Below are positions 9,076 to 17,810 of a stretch of DNA of 64,000 nucleotides, piece after piece (the stretch's first letter is position 1; each line of letters opens with the position of its first letter). The notes under the pieces are model-generated. The model saw nothing but the letters and a program-made list of their open reading frames with translations, was not told the origin of the DNA and searched no databases. The DNA is from Exiguobacterium sp. AM39-5BH (GTDB taxonomy: Bacteria > Bacillota > Bacilli > Exiguobacteriales > Exiguobacteriaceae). A program made the position numbers and the translations under genes. The DNA lies in assembly GCF_003467445.1 (NCBI RefSeq), contig NZ_QSGS01000006.1:1-64000 (forward strand). Direction: 5' to 3'.

Positions 9076-10302
9076 GTGCACGTTAGTGAGCGCCTGCTCC
9101 AGTTGTATGCAGAAACGACTGCAGCAACACGTACAACCCTACAACATGTAATCAAACAAAACTTAGGGGACGGAAAATCATTAGCGGTGTCATTCGAAGA
9201 ATTGACCGGGGAGACAAACAACGCACTCCCAACCATCGAAAAATCGGCGGCAGATTTTACAAATTGGATTAAAGATGGAAAACGAGATTCCACATTTCTT
9301 CCATATTATGTGTCGTTACTCGAGATACATGAGGACGTATTGAACAAAGAGGCTCCGACTGACAAGCCAGTTGTCAAGGCGGCGCCTACCGCCGAGCGTG
9401 TAGATGTGACCTCGCCAACGTCACAACCGAGTGAGACGCCACGACAAGCAGACAAGACATCTGCCCCAAAACGACGCTACACGCCAGAGATGCCCGTCCC
9501 ATCGCGAGCCGAACGAGCCAAGTATCAACGGACGATTGAGCCAGCAAGTCCGCGGAAAACGTCCGGCGCAAAATGGATCGGGGCTCTCGTCTTGATCGGC
9601 TTACTCATCGGTGGCGGCTATATCGGGTATCCATATGTCATGGACCTGTTTGAGCCGAGTCCAACAGTCGAAGACGCCGAGAAGGACGTCCCAGAACCGG
9701 AACCGGTCGTCGAGACGCCTGAAGCGAACGAAGTATGGCTCACCGAAAAAAACGTCTCGCTCGTCAGTGAACCGAACGGGACTGACGTGACCTATGTCGG
9801 AGATATTGGAGACCGTTACGCCGTCCTTGACAAACAAGATGACCACGTCCTACTCGACCTCGGTGTCGATGATATGACAGCGTGGGCCCCGGTTGACGCG
9901 ACGACGACAGAATGGAAGCCGTTCACACTCAGCGACCAACAAGTCATCAACTTCTTGCGGACGGGTGTCGATCAGACGTATGTCGAGGCCCCTTCCGTCG
10001 AATCGTTTTTAGCGATGAGTGAGGCCGAACTGTATGAACAGCTCGGTCAACCGTACGGTGGTGACGAAGACGCGTTAAACGACTATGCGTTCTACAACGG
10101 TGTGTTCTTCGTCATTCAAGACGAGGCTGTCCATGCCATCGACTGGACGAACACACCGACGACGAAAGAAGTGTTCAAACAGCTCGGCAATCCTGTCTAT
10201 GAGACAGACGATGCGATCGTGTTTGAAAGTCCGAAATATTCACTCCGCATGTTCGTCGGCGAGAACGGGACGACGACACGGATCCGCGTGACCGAAATTT
10301 GA
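9076..10302 (+). CDS. Single-pass membrane protein with SH3-like extracellular part, function unknown
   Basis: 408 residues, GTG start with AAAGGAGGAG 7 bases upstream. I do not recognise a named family. Visible layout: soluble N-terminal region (1-95), a Pro/Thr/Arg-rich linker (95-165), one membrane helix (about 167-188, WIGALVLIGLLIGGGYIGYP) and an acidic Pro-rich spacer. A bacterial SH3-like segment follows (about 219-275, VWLTEKNVSLVSEPNG), then a C-terminal domain with EQLGQPYGGDEDALNDYAFY. It is divergent from the EPS operon and 19 bases upstream of galE. A role in sensing or organising envelope polymer is possible but is inference only. Confidence 0.75.
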   Translation: MHVSERLLQLYAETTAATRTTLQHVIKQNLGDGKSLAVSFEELTGETNNALPTIEKSAADFTNWIKDGKRDSTFLPYYVSLLEIHEDVLNKEAPTDKPVVKAAPTAERVDVTSPTSQPSETPRQADKTSAPKRRYTPEMPVPSRAERAKYQRTIEPASPRKTSGAKWIGALVLIGLLIGGGYIGYPYVMDLFEPSPTVEDAEKDVPEPEPVVETPEANEVWLTEKNVSLVSEPNGTDVTYVGDIGDRYAVLDKQDDHVLLDLGVDDMTAWAPVDATTTEWKPFTLSDQQVINFLRTGVDQTYVEAPSVESFLAMSEAELYEQLGQPYGGDEDALNDYAFYNGVFFVIQDEAVHAIDWTNTPTTKEVFKQLGNPVYETDDAIVFESPKYSLRMFVGENGTTTRIRVTEI

Positions 10303-10321
10303 GTGTGAGAGGAGCCTATTT

Positions 10322-11334
10322 ATGCCAACGATTCTCGTGACAGGCGGTGCCGGCTATATCGGCACACACACCGTCCTTCAACTGCTTGAAAACGACTACG
10401 ACGTCATCGTCCTCGACAACTTGTCGAACAGCCGCCGCGAGGCGCTCGACCGGGTCGAGACGTTGACCGGGAAATCGGTCACGTTCTATCTCGGCGACAT
10501 CCTCGACCGTGAACGGCTCGAGCAGATCTTTTTGGCGCATACGATCGATGCCGTCATCCACTTCGCCGGACTGAAAGCCGTCGGCGAATCGGTGTCGGAA
10601 CCGCTCCGTTACTACGAGAACAATGTCGTCGGCACGACCGTCCTGCTCGACGTGATGGACGCGTTTGACGTGAAACAGATCGTCTTCAGCTCGTCGGCGA
10701 CCGTGTACGGCATGCCGGAACGGACGCCGATCGACGAATCGTTCCCGCTCAGCGCGACGAACCCGTACGGCCGGACGAAGCTGATGATCGAGGACATATT
10801 ACGCGACCTCGCTGTCGCCGACCCGTCGTGGAGCATCGCGCTCCTCCGGTATTTCAACCCGATCGCGCCCACGAATCGGGGCAGATCGGGGAAGACCCGT
10901 TCGACGTCCCGAACAATCTGATGCCGTATATCACACAAGTCGCCGTCGGTCGCCTGAACGAACTGAGCGTCTTCGGTGACGATTACGACACACCGGACGG
11001 GACCGGCGTCCGCGACTATATCCACGTGGTCGACTTGGCCGAGGGTCATTTGAAGGCGCTCGACTACGTCATGGACCACACCGGCGCCGAGGCGTTCAAC
11101 TTGGGGACGGGGACCGGCTATAGCGTGCTCGACCTCGTCAAAGCGTTCGAGACCGAGAGTGGCAAGCGCGTCCCATACAACGTGACCCCGCGTCGACCGG
11201 GCGATATCGCCACGTGCTTCGCCGACCCGTCGAAGTCGAAGCGTCTGCTCGGCTGGGAAGCGAAACATGACGTCCGCGCCATGTGCCGCGACGCTTGGAA
11301 CTGGCAAGCGAACAATCCGAACGGTTATCGTTAA
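10322..11334 (+). pseudogene. galE: UDP-glucose 4-epimerase, frameshifted
   Basis: N-terminal half: ILVTGGAGYIGTHTVLQLL (NAD binding), SSSATVYG and [14 protein letters not shown] (catalytic Ser and YxxxK). The second half is in another frame: [39 protein letters not shown] and [15 protein letters not shown]. The frames join at [15 protein letters not shown], where one G is missing near 10865 (ATCGCGCC in place of ATCGGCGCC). With one base restored the protein is a full-length ~338-residue GalE. It interconverts UDP-glucose and UDP-galactose for polysaccharide synthesis. The lesion is either real or a read error; see findings. Confidence 0.9.
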
Positions 11335-11339
11335 TCCGA

Positions 11340-11380
11340 AAGCAGGTCCCCATCCAACTCGATGGGGACCTGCTTGTTTT
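11340..11380 (+). terminator. Rho-independent terminator after galE
   Basis: AGCAGGTCCCCATC, a 6-base loop, GATGGGGACCTGCT and then TGTTTT: a 14-bp perfect stem immediately after the galE stop. Confidence 0.9.
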
Positions 11381-11550
11381 ATCGTGTAATCCAGGCGTAG
11401 CCGTAAGAGTCGAGTTCGATTGTCTCGATTAGCTCGTTGATACAGAACGAACATCTCCTGTTAAATTTTACGTTCGGCCTTGAAGATATGTTTATTAGAT
11501 TTATCGATTCGTTAGTCATCATCCGGCGAGAACGCCATATACGTCCATTT
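11379..11550 (-). pseudogene. Decayed 3' remnant of a GH13-like gene (paralogue of 11839-13047)
   Basis: Pieces of three frames on the minus strand match the end of the intact neighbour: MAFSPDDD (versus HPAFSPYAEQ), RIDKSNKHIFKAERKI (versus RIDTSDKRVFTVERKI) and ETIELDSYGYAWITR then stop (versus DRIKLEPYGYAWLLQ). Stop codons and frame changes interrupt the match and only about the last 60 codons remain. This is a truncated, decaying tandem duplicate; GC content is lower than in the intact copy. Confidence 0.75.
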
Positions 11551-11641
11551 ATTTTCCTAGCTCCTTAAATCGCAAGACTCATTTTCAATTCTGTTATGAT
11601 GTTCTTTGCAAAAACTTTCCCATGATTTCAACTATTCTCAT

Positions 11642-11788
11642 TCATTCAAATTGTCTGCTGAGCGTACAGGACGTCACATGTTCATCATAACAACGTTCGC
11701 ATAGTTCAGTGTAAATACAATTCTTATTTGGACATTCCCTCAGTTCATCTGGATGTGTCTCTTGTTCACATATTTCACAATTCCCCAT
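11642..11788 (-). CDS. Small cysteine-rich (probable zinc-binding) protein, 48 aa
   Basis: A short frame starting MGNCEICEQETHPDEL with ATAAGGAGGATTATAG ahead of the ATG. Cysteines at residues 4, 7, 19, 24, 30, 33 and 41, with His at 12 and 37, give CxxC...Cx4C...CxxC spacing that could hold two zinc ions, like a miniature B-box/RING-type finger. The ribosome binding site and the Cys pattern argue for a real gene. Family not recognised; function unknown. Confidence 0.6.
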   Translation of the reverse strand: MGNCEICEQETHPDELRECPNKNCIYTELCERCYDEHVTSCTLSRQFE

Positions 11789-11838
11789 CTATAATCCTCC
11801 TTATCCTGTAACAGTGACAAAAAAACAGGAACCCTAAT

Positions 11839-13047
11839 TCAATACAATTCACTTTGCAGAAGCCAAGCATATCCGTATGGCTCCAATTTGATACGGTCGA
11901 CGACCTCACCCGTGAACAAATTCGTCCCACACGTCCGGATTGAGACCGATTCTTCGCTCACGTTCGTATACAGCATGAGCGTCTCTCCTTCAATCTTCCG
12001 CTCGACCGTGAAGACGCGCTTATCGGACGTATCGATCCGCTGCTCGGCATACGGCGAGAACGCCGGGTGCGTCCGCTTGACGTTCAACTGGCTGATGATC
12101 CCTGAGAACACCTGCAGGCGATGCGTGTCCGTCTTCAATTCGTGGATGAGCGCGTCGCGGTCGACCGGTGTCTGCACGCCGAGCAGCGTCCGGTAATCGA
12201 CGGCAGGGATCCCCTGGAGTGAGAACAAGATGCTGTGGGCGGCGAGAATCATCTCGACGCTCGGATTGATCAAGTTCTTCTCGAACGGGTCACGCTCATG
12301 GATCGACAAGAAGTTGAAGTACGTCTTCCCGGCAGCCGGCGCATCAATCCGGTTCGCCCAGTCGGACAGCTTCTTGGCGTCACCTTGCGCGAAGGCGAGC
12401 ATCGTGTGCGACGCGAGGTCGAAGTGACAGATGGCGTCGGCGACGCTAAAGTATGACCCTAGTACCCGGGCGTCCCCTTCATACGCCAAAATCAACTGGC
12501 CGTGTGGTTTATAGTGACGGAGCACCGCATGCCAGAGCGAAACGACATGTTGAATGCTCTCCTCCGACATACCGCGGAACGACTGCACATGAACGCGCAA
12601 CTTCGTCGCGCCTTGGGCGAGCCGCTCGATGAAGGCGTCCGTCTCGTCGAGCAGATTGAACTGGATCTCGTTATAGACGTCAGGGTGGGTGTCATACATG
12701 AGCTCGAACTCATGCTTGAAACGTCCGAGGTCCTCATATAAACGGATGCGCGGATTGACGGCCGTGTCGGTCGGCTTCGTCTGATACGGGAACAGCGAGA
12801 CGAGATACAAGTCGCTGATCGAGGCCTGGACGTGTTCCTTCAACAGCTCATGGAGCGCGCCCAAGTCCGGCCTCCCATTCGTCGTGACGGCGTTGGCGTC
12901 AATCATGAGCACACTCGTCTTCTCACTCACCCTCTCCCCGTCGTGCCAATGATGACTGTCCCACTTCATGAACAGTTCTTGCCAATCTTTCGGTGTATGG
13001 TCATCCTCTAATCGATTGATGATCGGTTCAACAGTTTCCCAAAGCAT
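11839..13047 (-). CDS. Degenerate GH13 (sucrose-phosphorylase-like) alpha-amylase-fold protein
   Basis: 402 residues. The second half resembles GH13 subfamily 18 phosphorylases and related enzymes: YFNFLSIHERDPFEKN, HSILFSLQGIPAVDYRTLLG and a C-terminal beta domain ending YGYAWLLQSELY. In the barrel, the strand that normally carries the catalytic Asp (RxDA) reads LRVHVQSFRG, and the acid/base region reads ILAYEGDARV. The enzyme is also some 90-150 residues shorter than active relatives. It may be catalytically altered or non-enzymatic. ATG at 13047, with GAGGAGGGATCCAC upstream. Confidence 0.65.
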   Translation of the reverse strand: MLWETVEPIINRLEDDHTPKDWQELFMKWDSHHWHDGERVSEKTSVLMIDANAVTTNGRPDLGALHELLKEHVQASISDLYLVSLFPYQTKPTDTAVNPRIRLYEDLGRFKHEFELMYDTHPDVYNEIQFNLLDETDAFIERLAQGATKLRVHVQSFRGMSEESIQHVVSLWHAVLRHYKPHGQLILAYEGDARVLGSYFSVADAICHFDLASHTMLAFAQGDAKKLSDWANRIDAPAAGKTYFNFLSIHERDPFEKNLINPSVEMILAAHSILFSLQGIPAVDYRTLLGVQTPVDRDALIHELKTDTHRLQVFSGIISQLNVKRTHPAFSPYAEQRIDTSDKRVFTVERKIEGETLMLYTNVSEESVSIRTCGTNLFTGEVVDRIKLEPYGYAWLLQSELY

Positions 13048-13104
13048 GTGGATCCCTCCTCAGTGTCTCTTTATCAGTCCCACCGATACAGGATTTTCAA
13101 ACGC

Positions 13105-13131
13105 AAAAAAAGCCGTCCCTTAAGGAACGAC
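13105..13131 (-). terminator. Terminator after LCP gene
   Basis: Minus strand GTCGTTCC TTAA GGGACGGC followed by TTTTTTTG; stem of 8 pairs including G-U pairs, directly after the LCP stop codon. Confidence 0.75.
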
Positions 13132-14055
13132 TCAATTCATCAAGCGCTGTAGCTCGGCTTGGACGTCGGCGAGTGAGGCCGAATCCGGATGCCAGTAATA
13201 GATGCCGTCCGACTCCAAACCGCCCGCCCCTTCGATCCGGAGCGTGCTGGCGTTACGGAACGCCTTCATATAGTCCGTCGACAGCGTCACGAGCTCGTTG
13301 AACTCGATGTTCGTCTTGGCCCGGTTACCGGCGACGTCGAGCAACTTCGTCACTTTGTCGACCGAGAAGTCGGAACGTCCCTTCTCGACGATGGCCGCGA
13401 CGACGGCGCGTTGCCGTTCCTGTCGACCGAAGTCCCCGTTCGGGTCGTCATAACGCATGCGTGCGTATGACAACGCCGAGGCACCGTTCAAATCGACCTG
13501 GCCAATCGGATAGTTGTAGCCGTCCGACGAGAAAGCAAAACTGTTCTCTACCGTGATACCGCCGAGTGCATCGACGACCTCGGTGAACGCCTCCATGTCC
13601 GCCTCGACGACGTAGTCGATCGGGATATCGAGTAACCCTTCGACCGTGTTCATCGCCATCTCGGCCCCACCGAACGCGTAGGCATGGTTGATTTTATCGT
13701 TCATACCTTTGCCGACGATCTCCGTCTTCGTATCGCGCGGGATGCTGAGCATCGCGCCTTCGTCCGTCGTCGGGTTGAGCGTCATGACGATGATCGAGTC
13801 ACTCCGTCCCTGCTCCCCGTCACGGCGGTCAATCCCGAGCAGTAACACCGATACCGATTCCTTCTGTTCAATCGTCTCGACTTGTTTCCGTTCCTGACTG
13901 ATTTCGAGATTATCGTTCACTTTCGTCACCGTTTCGTTGACGTCGCGGTACATCGACCAGACGCACAAGCCCCCGGCGACGAGGAAAATCGTCAGGACAC
14001 CGAGCGTGATCGCCAAAACCTTTTTCCAGCGTGATTTCTTCTTATGTGTCGCCAT
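13132..14055 (-). CDS. LytR-CpsA-Psr (LCP) family cell-wall polymer ligase
   Basis: About 307 residues: a Lys/Arg-rich cytoplasmic start, a membrane helix (VLAITLGVLTIFLVAGGLCV) and the LCP catalytic domain with SVLLLGIDRRDGEQGRSDSI, MLSIPRDTKTEIVGKG, NHAYAFGGAEM, LSYARMRYDDPNGDFGRQ and QRAVVAAI. The Asp and Arg residues in DRR, RSD and RDT bind the polyprenyl pyrophosphate and metal in this family. It attaches wall teichoic acid or capsular polymers to peptidoglycan. ATG at 14055 is preferred to an upstream TTG (14073). A second LCP gene lies 1 kb upstream; the pair flank a YihY gene. Confidence 0.9.
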   Translation of the reverse strand: MATHKKKSRWKKVLAITLGVLTIFLVAGGLCVWSMYRDVNETVTKVNDNLEISQERKQVETIEQKESVSVLLLGIDRRDGEQGRSDSIIVMTLNPTTDEGAMLSIPRDTKTEIVGKGMNDKINHAYAFGGAEMAMNTVEGLLDIPIDYVVEADMEAFTEVVDALGGITVENSFAFSSDGYNYPIGQVDLNGASALSYARMRYDDPNGDFGRQERQRAVVAAIVEKGRSDFSVDKVTKLLDVAGNRAKTNIEFNELVTLSTDYMKAFRNASTLRIEGAGGLESDGIYYWHPDSASLADVQAELQRLMN

Positions 14056-14158
14056 GCGTTCACCCGCTTTCAAAAATCTTAGATATGGATTATTTTCCCG
14101 CTTAACGTGTTGTATTATAGCACGTTGTCAAAAAATGCTAACCATATCTTTTCAATTT

Positions 14159-15003
14159 TTATGGAAAATGCGTCTTATAACGGGTGCGCCGCATATGGTC
14201 GGGCCAGGCCGCGTTGATTTCAGCCCCGAGCAACATCGTCGCCGCTGTCAAGTAGAGCCAGATCTGGAACAAGATGACGATGCCGATTGTCCCGTACGTA
14301 TCCCCAAACATCGAGAACTGGTCGACGTAGACGCTATAGCCCGTCGACAGCATCTGCCAGGAGATGACTGCGAAAGTGGCGCCTGGGAGCGTCTCGATGA
14401 AAAGGACGCGTTGTTGCGGTGCAATCTTATAGAACAGCGAGAACGCGAAGATAAGGATGACCGTTGACACCGTATACCGGGTGAGCGTCGCCAGCCGGTC
14501 GAAGTCCTCGAGCCTTGGGAACCACGTATACATGAGCTCGACGAACTCACGGCCAAAAATATGGAACACGATCAAGATGACGGCACCAAGCTGAAGGCGA
14601 TGAGCGTGAGTAACCCAATCAAACGACGGACGACATAGCTCCGAGCTTCCGTCTCCCCGTAGGCGAACACGGTCAGTTTGACGAGACGGGCCGTCCCATT
14701 AGATGCCGACCAGACGGCGATGATGGCCCCGATTGAGACGAGGCCGGCGTTGATGTTGCCGCTGACGTCATATACAATCGACAACATGTCCCGAACACTC
14801 GAACCCGGGATGAGAATCTCAATCTGTTCAATCAACAAGGCGTCGTCAATCCCGAACCACGCCATGACGGCGAACAAGAGGACGAACGTCGGAAAGATGG
14901 CGAGAAACCAAAAGAACGCGAGCGTCGCACTATAGTCGTTGATATGGTGGTCCTTGAACCGATGGCGGACGTCGACGAGGAGACGGAACAGGCGATCGAA
15001 CAC
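14159..15003 (-). pseudogene. YihY/BrkB-family inner membrane protein, frameshifted
   Basis: GTG start at 15003 with AAAAGGAGTGACGTCT ahead. The first part (VFDRLFRLLVDVRHRFKDHH, YSATLAFFWFLAIFPTFVLL, AVWSASNGTARLV) and the second part (TLTRYTVSTVILIFAFSLFY, TLPGATFAVISWQMLSTGY, LGAEINAAW) together make a normal ~280-residue, six-helix YihY protein. They are in different frames, joined at IAFSLG-AVILIVFHIFG near 14585, where a single G in a GGG run appears to be missing. The old name RNase BN for this family is not supported; its function is uncertain. Confidence 0.85.
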
Positions 15004-15037
15004 AGACGTCACTCCTTTTCTATTTATTATGACATAA

Positions 15038-15070
15038 ATCAAAACGCCCCATCCGATTCGGATGAGGCGA
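15038..15070 (-). terminator. Terminator after second LCP gene
   Basis: Minus strand CGCCTCATCC GAATC GGATGGGGCG then TTTTGATTTA; 10-pair stem just past the restored LCP stop codon at 15075. Confidence 0.75.
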
Positions 15071-15074
15071 TGCG

Positions 15075-16027
15075 TCACTGTTCCATCAATTCGCCGAGAT
15101 ACGACTTCACGTCTTCGAGTGAAGCGGCGTCCGGGTTCCAGTAATAGATGCCGTCGCTTTCTTTCCCGCCCGTTCCTCGAGGCGAAGGACGTCCTGGTTT
15201 TTGAAAGCGACCATATAGTCGCTCGAGAGCGTCCGGATGTCTTTGAACGTCATGTTCGTCTTGGCGTTGTTGCCGAGAACGTCGAGCATGTTGTTGAACT
15301 TCGAGATCGAGAAGTCGTCTTTGCCTTTATTGACGAGCGCCGTGATGACGTCACGTTGGCGCTCTTGGCGACCGAAGTCCCCGCTCGGGTCGTCATAGCG
15401 CATACGCGTATATGCGAGCGCCTCTGACCCATTGAGCGTGAGTGCGCCCGGTTCGAACGTGTGCTCACCTGACGTGAACGCCAAGTTGTTCGTCACGTTG
15501 ACGCCGCCGAGCAGGTCGACCGTGTCTTGGAAGCCTTTCATGTCGACTTCGGCCACGTAGTCGATCGGGATGTCGAGCAGGTTCTCGACCGTGTCGAGCG
15601 CCATCTCGGCCCCACCGAACGCGTAGGCGTGGTTGATTTTATCGGCCGTCCCTTTTCCGACGATTTCCGTCTTCGTGTCCCGCGGGATGCTGAGCATCGC
15701 GCTTTGATCCGTGTTCGGGTTGAGCGTCATGACGATGATCGAGTCGCTTCGTCCCTGCTCGTCGGCACGACGGTCGACGCCGAGGAGAAGGACCGAGATC
15801 GGCTTCTTGTCCTTGATGGCTTCCGTATCCATGCGCTCTGGACTGAGTCCTGTCGACTCGTTCAACCGTTCGACGGTCGAATCAACTTGATTGTACAGGT
15901 ATGCCGCCACCCCGACTCCGATGAGCAGGAACAGCCCCACTACGATTCCCGCAATCATCGCGATGCGTTTTACGGGTGATTTCTTCCTGCGGCGTTTCTT
16001 GACTCTCTTTTTCTTTTGCTCTTCCAT
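15075..16027 (-). pseudogene. Second LCP family ligase, frameshifted near its C-terminus
   Basis: Starts MEEQKKKRVKKRRRKKSPVK, with one membrane helix (IAGIVVGLFLLIGVGVAAYLY) and LCP motifs SVLLLGVDRRADEQGRSDSI, MLSIPRDTKTEIVGKG, LAYTRMRYDDPSGDFGRQ. Closely related to the LCP protein at 13132. After DVLRLE the frame breaks near 15178. Restoring one G (GAGGAACGGG to GAGGGAACGGG) gives GTGGKESDGIYYWNPDAASL and a stop at 15075, exactly parallel to the paralogue. The protein may be functional if the lesion is a read error, since only the last ~36 residues are affected. Confidence 0.88.
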
Positions 16028-16447
16028 GACATAGCACCTTCCTCGAACCTTTGATGAAGTAGACCAGGTTTTATTTTATCATGCAACTAATTTTCGATTT
16101 TTGTTTTTTTATAAAAAGGGGAATAGATGTCACTTCATGTCGACTCATTCGTCCGTTGTTCCTATATCGGGTTTTCGCCAAAAAAGTTTAGCCAGTGCCC
16201 CTAGGAAGGTGTCACATGGCCTGCTCTTTCTCGGCGCACCATCTCCCTTCCTCCGTACAAGGTCCTATTTTTTATGACGGGTGTCCGCTACGATTATTGT
16301 CGAATCTGCATCAAATATGTCATTTTTAGGTATATTTCCTTATATTTAAAAAACATAGTAGGACGTACGACGGGTTTTTTGCAATAATTATCTTGCTGCA
16401 TGGAAATTGTGAGAACCAATTCAAGGGACGGTCGGAGGAATCAACAG
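16028..16447. other. 420-base intergenic region, AT-rich in its outer parts
   Basis: Between the divergent LCP gene and a small hypothetical gene. I see no convincing reading frame, tRNA or known riboswitch core. The right part (16300-16400) is AT-rich and could hold the promoter of the small gene downstream. The middle (16130-16280) is GC-richer and contains short inverted pieces, but no stem long enough to call. Confidence 0.4.
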
Positions 16448-16660
16448 ATGTGTTATATCGTCACGTGTTTTTTAGAGGAAGAAAAGTCACGTTCTTTTGT
16501 CATATATGGGGGATCAAAGCACGAAGCCATATTGACGTTTGAGAAAATGTTGAAAGACGCGAGCCCGCTCAATGATTACGTCAACTTAAGTGACGGGGAG
16601 CAAATAAAGGTCGGGTCCATCCTCGCCTACCGCATCGATGAAGTAAAGCCCCTCTTTTGA
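16448..16660 (+). CDS. Small hypothetical protein, 70 aa
   Basis: ATG at 16448 is preceded by GGAGGAATCAACAG, which decides the start over an in-frame upstream ATG at 16400. The protein begins MCYIVTCFLEEEKSRSFVIY and is soluble with mixed alpha/beta character (IYGGSKHEAILTFEKML, VGSILAYRIDEVKPLF). No family recognised. It lies 61 bases upstream of 6-phosphogluconate dehydrogenase in the same direction but probably has its own promoter. Confidence 0.6.
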   Translation: MCYIVTCFLEEEKSRSFVIYGGSKHEAILTFEKMLKDASPLNDYVNLSDGEQIKVGSILAYRIDEVKPLF

Positions 16661-16721
16661 AGTTCCTCCATTTCGGGTAACCCTTATAAGGAAACCAAAT
16701 CAACGAACGGGGTGAACCGAT

Positions 16722-17603
16722 ATGGAATTAGGAATGATCGGACTTGGGAAAATGGGAATGAACTTAGCACTCAACTTGACAGACGGCGGCCACCGCGTCC
16801 TCGGCTATGATCCCGGCAACGTGTCGACGAGCCAATTCGAGACGAAGCAGTCACTTGAAGAAGTCGTCGACGGATTGAAAACACCACGTGTCATCTGGGT
16901 GATGGTTCCGGCAGGTGAAGTGACGGAACACGTCCTAAACGACCTACATGCGCTCTTGGCACCAGGGGATATCGTCATCGATGGCGGGAACTCGAACTAT
17001 AAGGAGTCGATGCGGCGGGCCGAGCACTTCAAAGACAAACTCATCTACTTCTTTGACGTCGGGACGAGTGGCGGCATGGAAGGGGCCCGTCACGGTGCCT
17101 GTACGATGATCGGGGGCGATTTGGAGGCGTTCGGCAAAATCGAGGAACTGTTCCGCGACGTGTCGACGGACAACGGCTACTTGTACGCCGGACCGAGCGG
17201 CAGTGGTCATTTCTTGAAGATGATTCATAACGGCATCGAGTATGGCATGATGCAGGCGATCGCCGAGGGGTTCGAGATTCTCGAGAAGAGCCCGTTCGAG
17301 TATGACTATGAGCAAGTGGCCCGGGTCTGGAACCACGGCTCGGTCGTCCGCTCTTGGCTCATGGAGTTGACCGAGAGCGCGTTCCATAAAGATGCGAAGC
17401 TCGACGAGATCAAAGGCGTCATGCATGCGTCAGGGGAAGGCAAGTGGACGGTCGAGACGGCGCTCGAGTATGGGGTACCGGCACCGGTCATCGCCATGTC
17501 GCTCATGATGCGGCAACGTTCGCTCGAAGAGGACACGTTCTCTGGGAAAGTCGTCGCTGCGTTGCGGAACGAGTTCGGCGGGCATGCGGTGGAGAAAAAA
17601 TAA
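16722..17603 (+). CDS. gnd: 6-phosphogluconate dehydrogenase, decarboxylating (short YqeC/Gnd type)
   Basis: 293 residues. NAD(P)-binding start MIGLGKMGMNLALNLTDGGH, IDGGNSNYKESMRRAE, DVGTSGGMEGARHGACTMIG (substrate binding), then GSGHFLKMIHNGIEYGMMQA with the catalytic Lys and the HNGIEYG signature. The short (~300 aa) form is often NAD-preferring. Oxidises 6-phosphogluconate to ribulose 5-phosphate and CO2, so it works downstream of the gluconokinase encoded at 33.4 kb. Good ribosome binding site and a terminator follow. Confidence 0.95.
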   Translation: MELGMIGLGKMGMNLALNLTDGGHRVLGYDPGNVSTSQFETKQSLEEVVDGLKTPRVIWVMVPAGEVTEHVLNDLHALLAPGDIVIDGGNSNYKESMRRAEHFKDKLIYFFDVGTSGGMEGARHGACTMIGGDLEAFGKIEELFRDVSTDNGYLYAGPSGSGHFLKMIHNGIEYGMMQAIAEGFEILEKSPFEYDYEQVARVWNHGSVVRSWLMELTESAFHKDAKLDEIKGVMHASGEGKWTVETALEYGVPAPVIAMSLMMRQRSLEEDTFSGKVVAALRNEFGGHAVEKK

Positions 17604-17613
17604 TTGCGGTAAG

Positions 17614-17647
17614 CGTCGATCGAGTCGAACTCGGGCGACGTTTTTTT
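17614..17647 (+). terminator. Terminator after gnd
   Basis: CGTCG AT CGAGT CGA ACTCG GG CGACG followed by TTTTTTT; two stacked 5-bp helices with a small internal loop. Confidence 0.8.
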
Positions 17648-17810
17648 GTACTGTGACAGTTATCCGCTCGTCTCGTTGTGAACAAACGTTGATATGAATG
17701 GAACATCTATACATTCGGTGATTAAATATACTAATTTCTGTAAAACTCTTTTCGCTTCAGCAGACGTATGATGAAAGAGCAGCATATCTTGTGACACAGA
17801 AGGAGCAGGC

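Noticed and set aside
10612..11454. Long minus-strand open frame (280 codons) across galE
   Set aside because: It is the antisense shadow of a GC-rich gene. The galE motifs on the plus strand explain the sequence, and the minus frame has low-complexity Arg/Val-rich content and no ribosome binding site.
16028..16447. Possible riboswitch or structured leader upstream of the small gene and gnd
   Set aside because: I looked for conserved cores of common riboswitches and for long stems and found none; left as plain intergenic DNA.
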